Both the position numbers and the translations under genes were made by a program. A stretch of DNA of 64,000 nt from Lepidostoma basale (Eukaryota > Arthropoda > Insecta > Trichoptera > Lepidostomatidae): positions 372,001-436,000 of the forward strand of contig JAHDVF020001346.1 in NCBI GenBank assembly GCA_022606425.2, given 5' to 3'. Shown here in pieces: positions 63,838 to 64,000 of this stretch. Numbering within the stretch: position 1 is the first letter of the stretch; the number at the start of each line of letters is the position of its first letter. The notes beneath the pieces are model-generated. The model did not search any database, was not told where the DNA came from, and saw only the letters and a list, made by a program, of their open reading frames with translations.

Positions 63838-64000
63838 AATGGTCCATTGTTTTGGCTGGAACATTATGACACTTCAACTTTATAAACTGTTAAATGATAA
63901 AACGCTGTTTTTATGGAATCATAATTTTCAATAATTATTCAAATTGACATATGAACAAATACACATAAAAATTCGAAAAATCATGAAAATTAATTTTTGA
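63838..64000 (+). mobile_element. Foldback family 2, outer arm, cut by window end
   Basis: AATGGTCCATTGTTTTGGCTGGAACATTATGACACTTCAAC…TTTATGGAATCATAATTTTC equals the left arm at 4720. The inner hairpin is not reached; CATGAAAATTAATTTTTGA matches 4967-4980. Confidence 0.7.

Overview
The window is AT-rich eukaryotic DNA. It has no protein-coding host gene, rRNA or intact tRNA that I can support. It is packed with dead retroelement ends, palindromic (foldback) repeats, tRNA-derived SINEs and microsatellites. The retroelement C-termini, many of them non-LTR elements tailed by short tandem repeats instead of poly(A), and the low GC suggest an insect, most likely a moth or butterfly. That assignment is inference from recognised repeat styles, not from a marker gene.

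The dominant resident is one non-LTR retrotransposon family, called LINE-A here. It is present as about 30 copies that are 5'-truncated or broken. Every copy with an intact end carries the same coding terminus (…SAYPFGETA-stop), a CCCC-UUC-GGGG hairpin inside the last codons, and a (TTAG)n tail 3 nt after the stop. An older subfamily, A2, has a diverged body and in one case a (TTTG)n tail. The longest copy (46700-47715) keeps part of the reverse transcriptase domain. The best-preserved C-terminus is at 36362-36870. A ~500 bp non-autonomous element (2629-3160 and 60318-60795) has borrowed the last ~55 bp of LINE-A and looks like a LINE-tailed SINE. Other retroelements are represented only by C-terminal or RT scraps: several RTE-like types ending in (GAA)n, Jockey-like, CR1/L2-like and R1-like. 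Several LINE-A copies are split by later insertions with clear target-site duplications (28034-28375, 28885-29242, 40863-41445, 61303-61609). A Jockey-like insertion splits another LINE at 62642-62947.

Four families of inverted-repeat elements are interspersed with these. Though unrelated in outer sequence, they share a small hairpin followed by GAAAC. In two families this is preceded by CUGANGA, the arrangement of a hammerhead ribozyme core. A ~270 bp repeat (family S) occurs five times, always in the same orientation. A separate signal is the octamer TACTCGTA/TACGAGTA. It appears 12 times, and in four repeat families it can be shown to be a 6 bp insertion (CTCG plus a duplicated TA) by comparison with empty sister copies.

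Between the repeats lie about fifteen apparently single-copy, GC-richer islands of 200-600 bp (for example 10800-11290, 35720-36290, 38716-39230, 47880-48270, 54320-54690, 55490-55860). Some contain strong candidate binding sites: CRE, CCAAT, GC box, DRE-like and Exd/Hox-like. They read as candidate regulatory elements or promoters in a large intron or intergenic region. Long AT-rich stretches elsewhere hold nothing I can identify.
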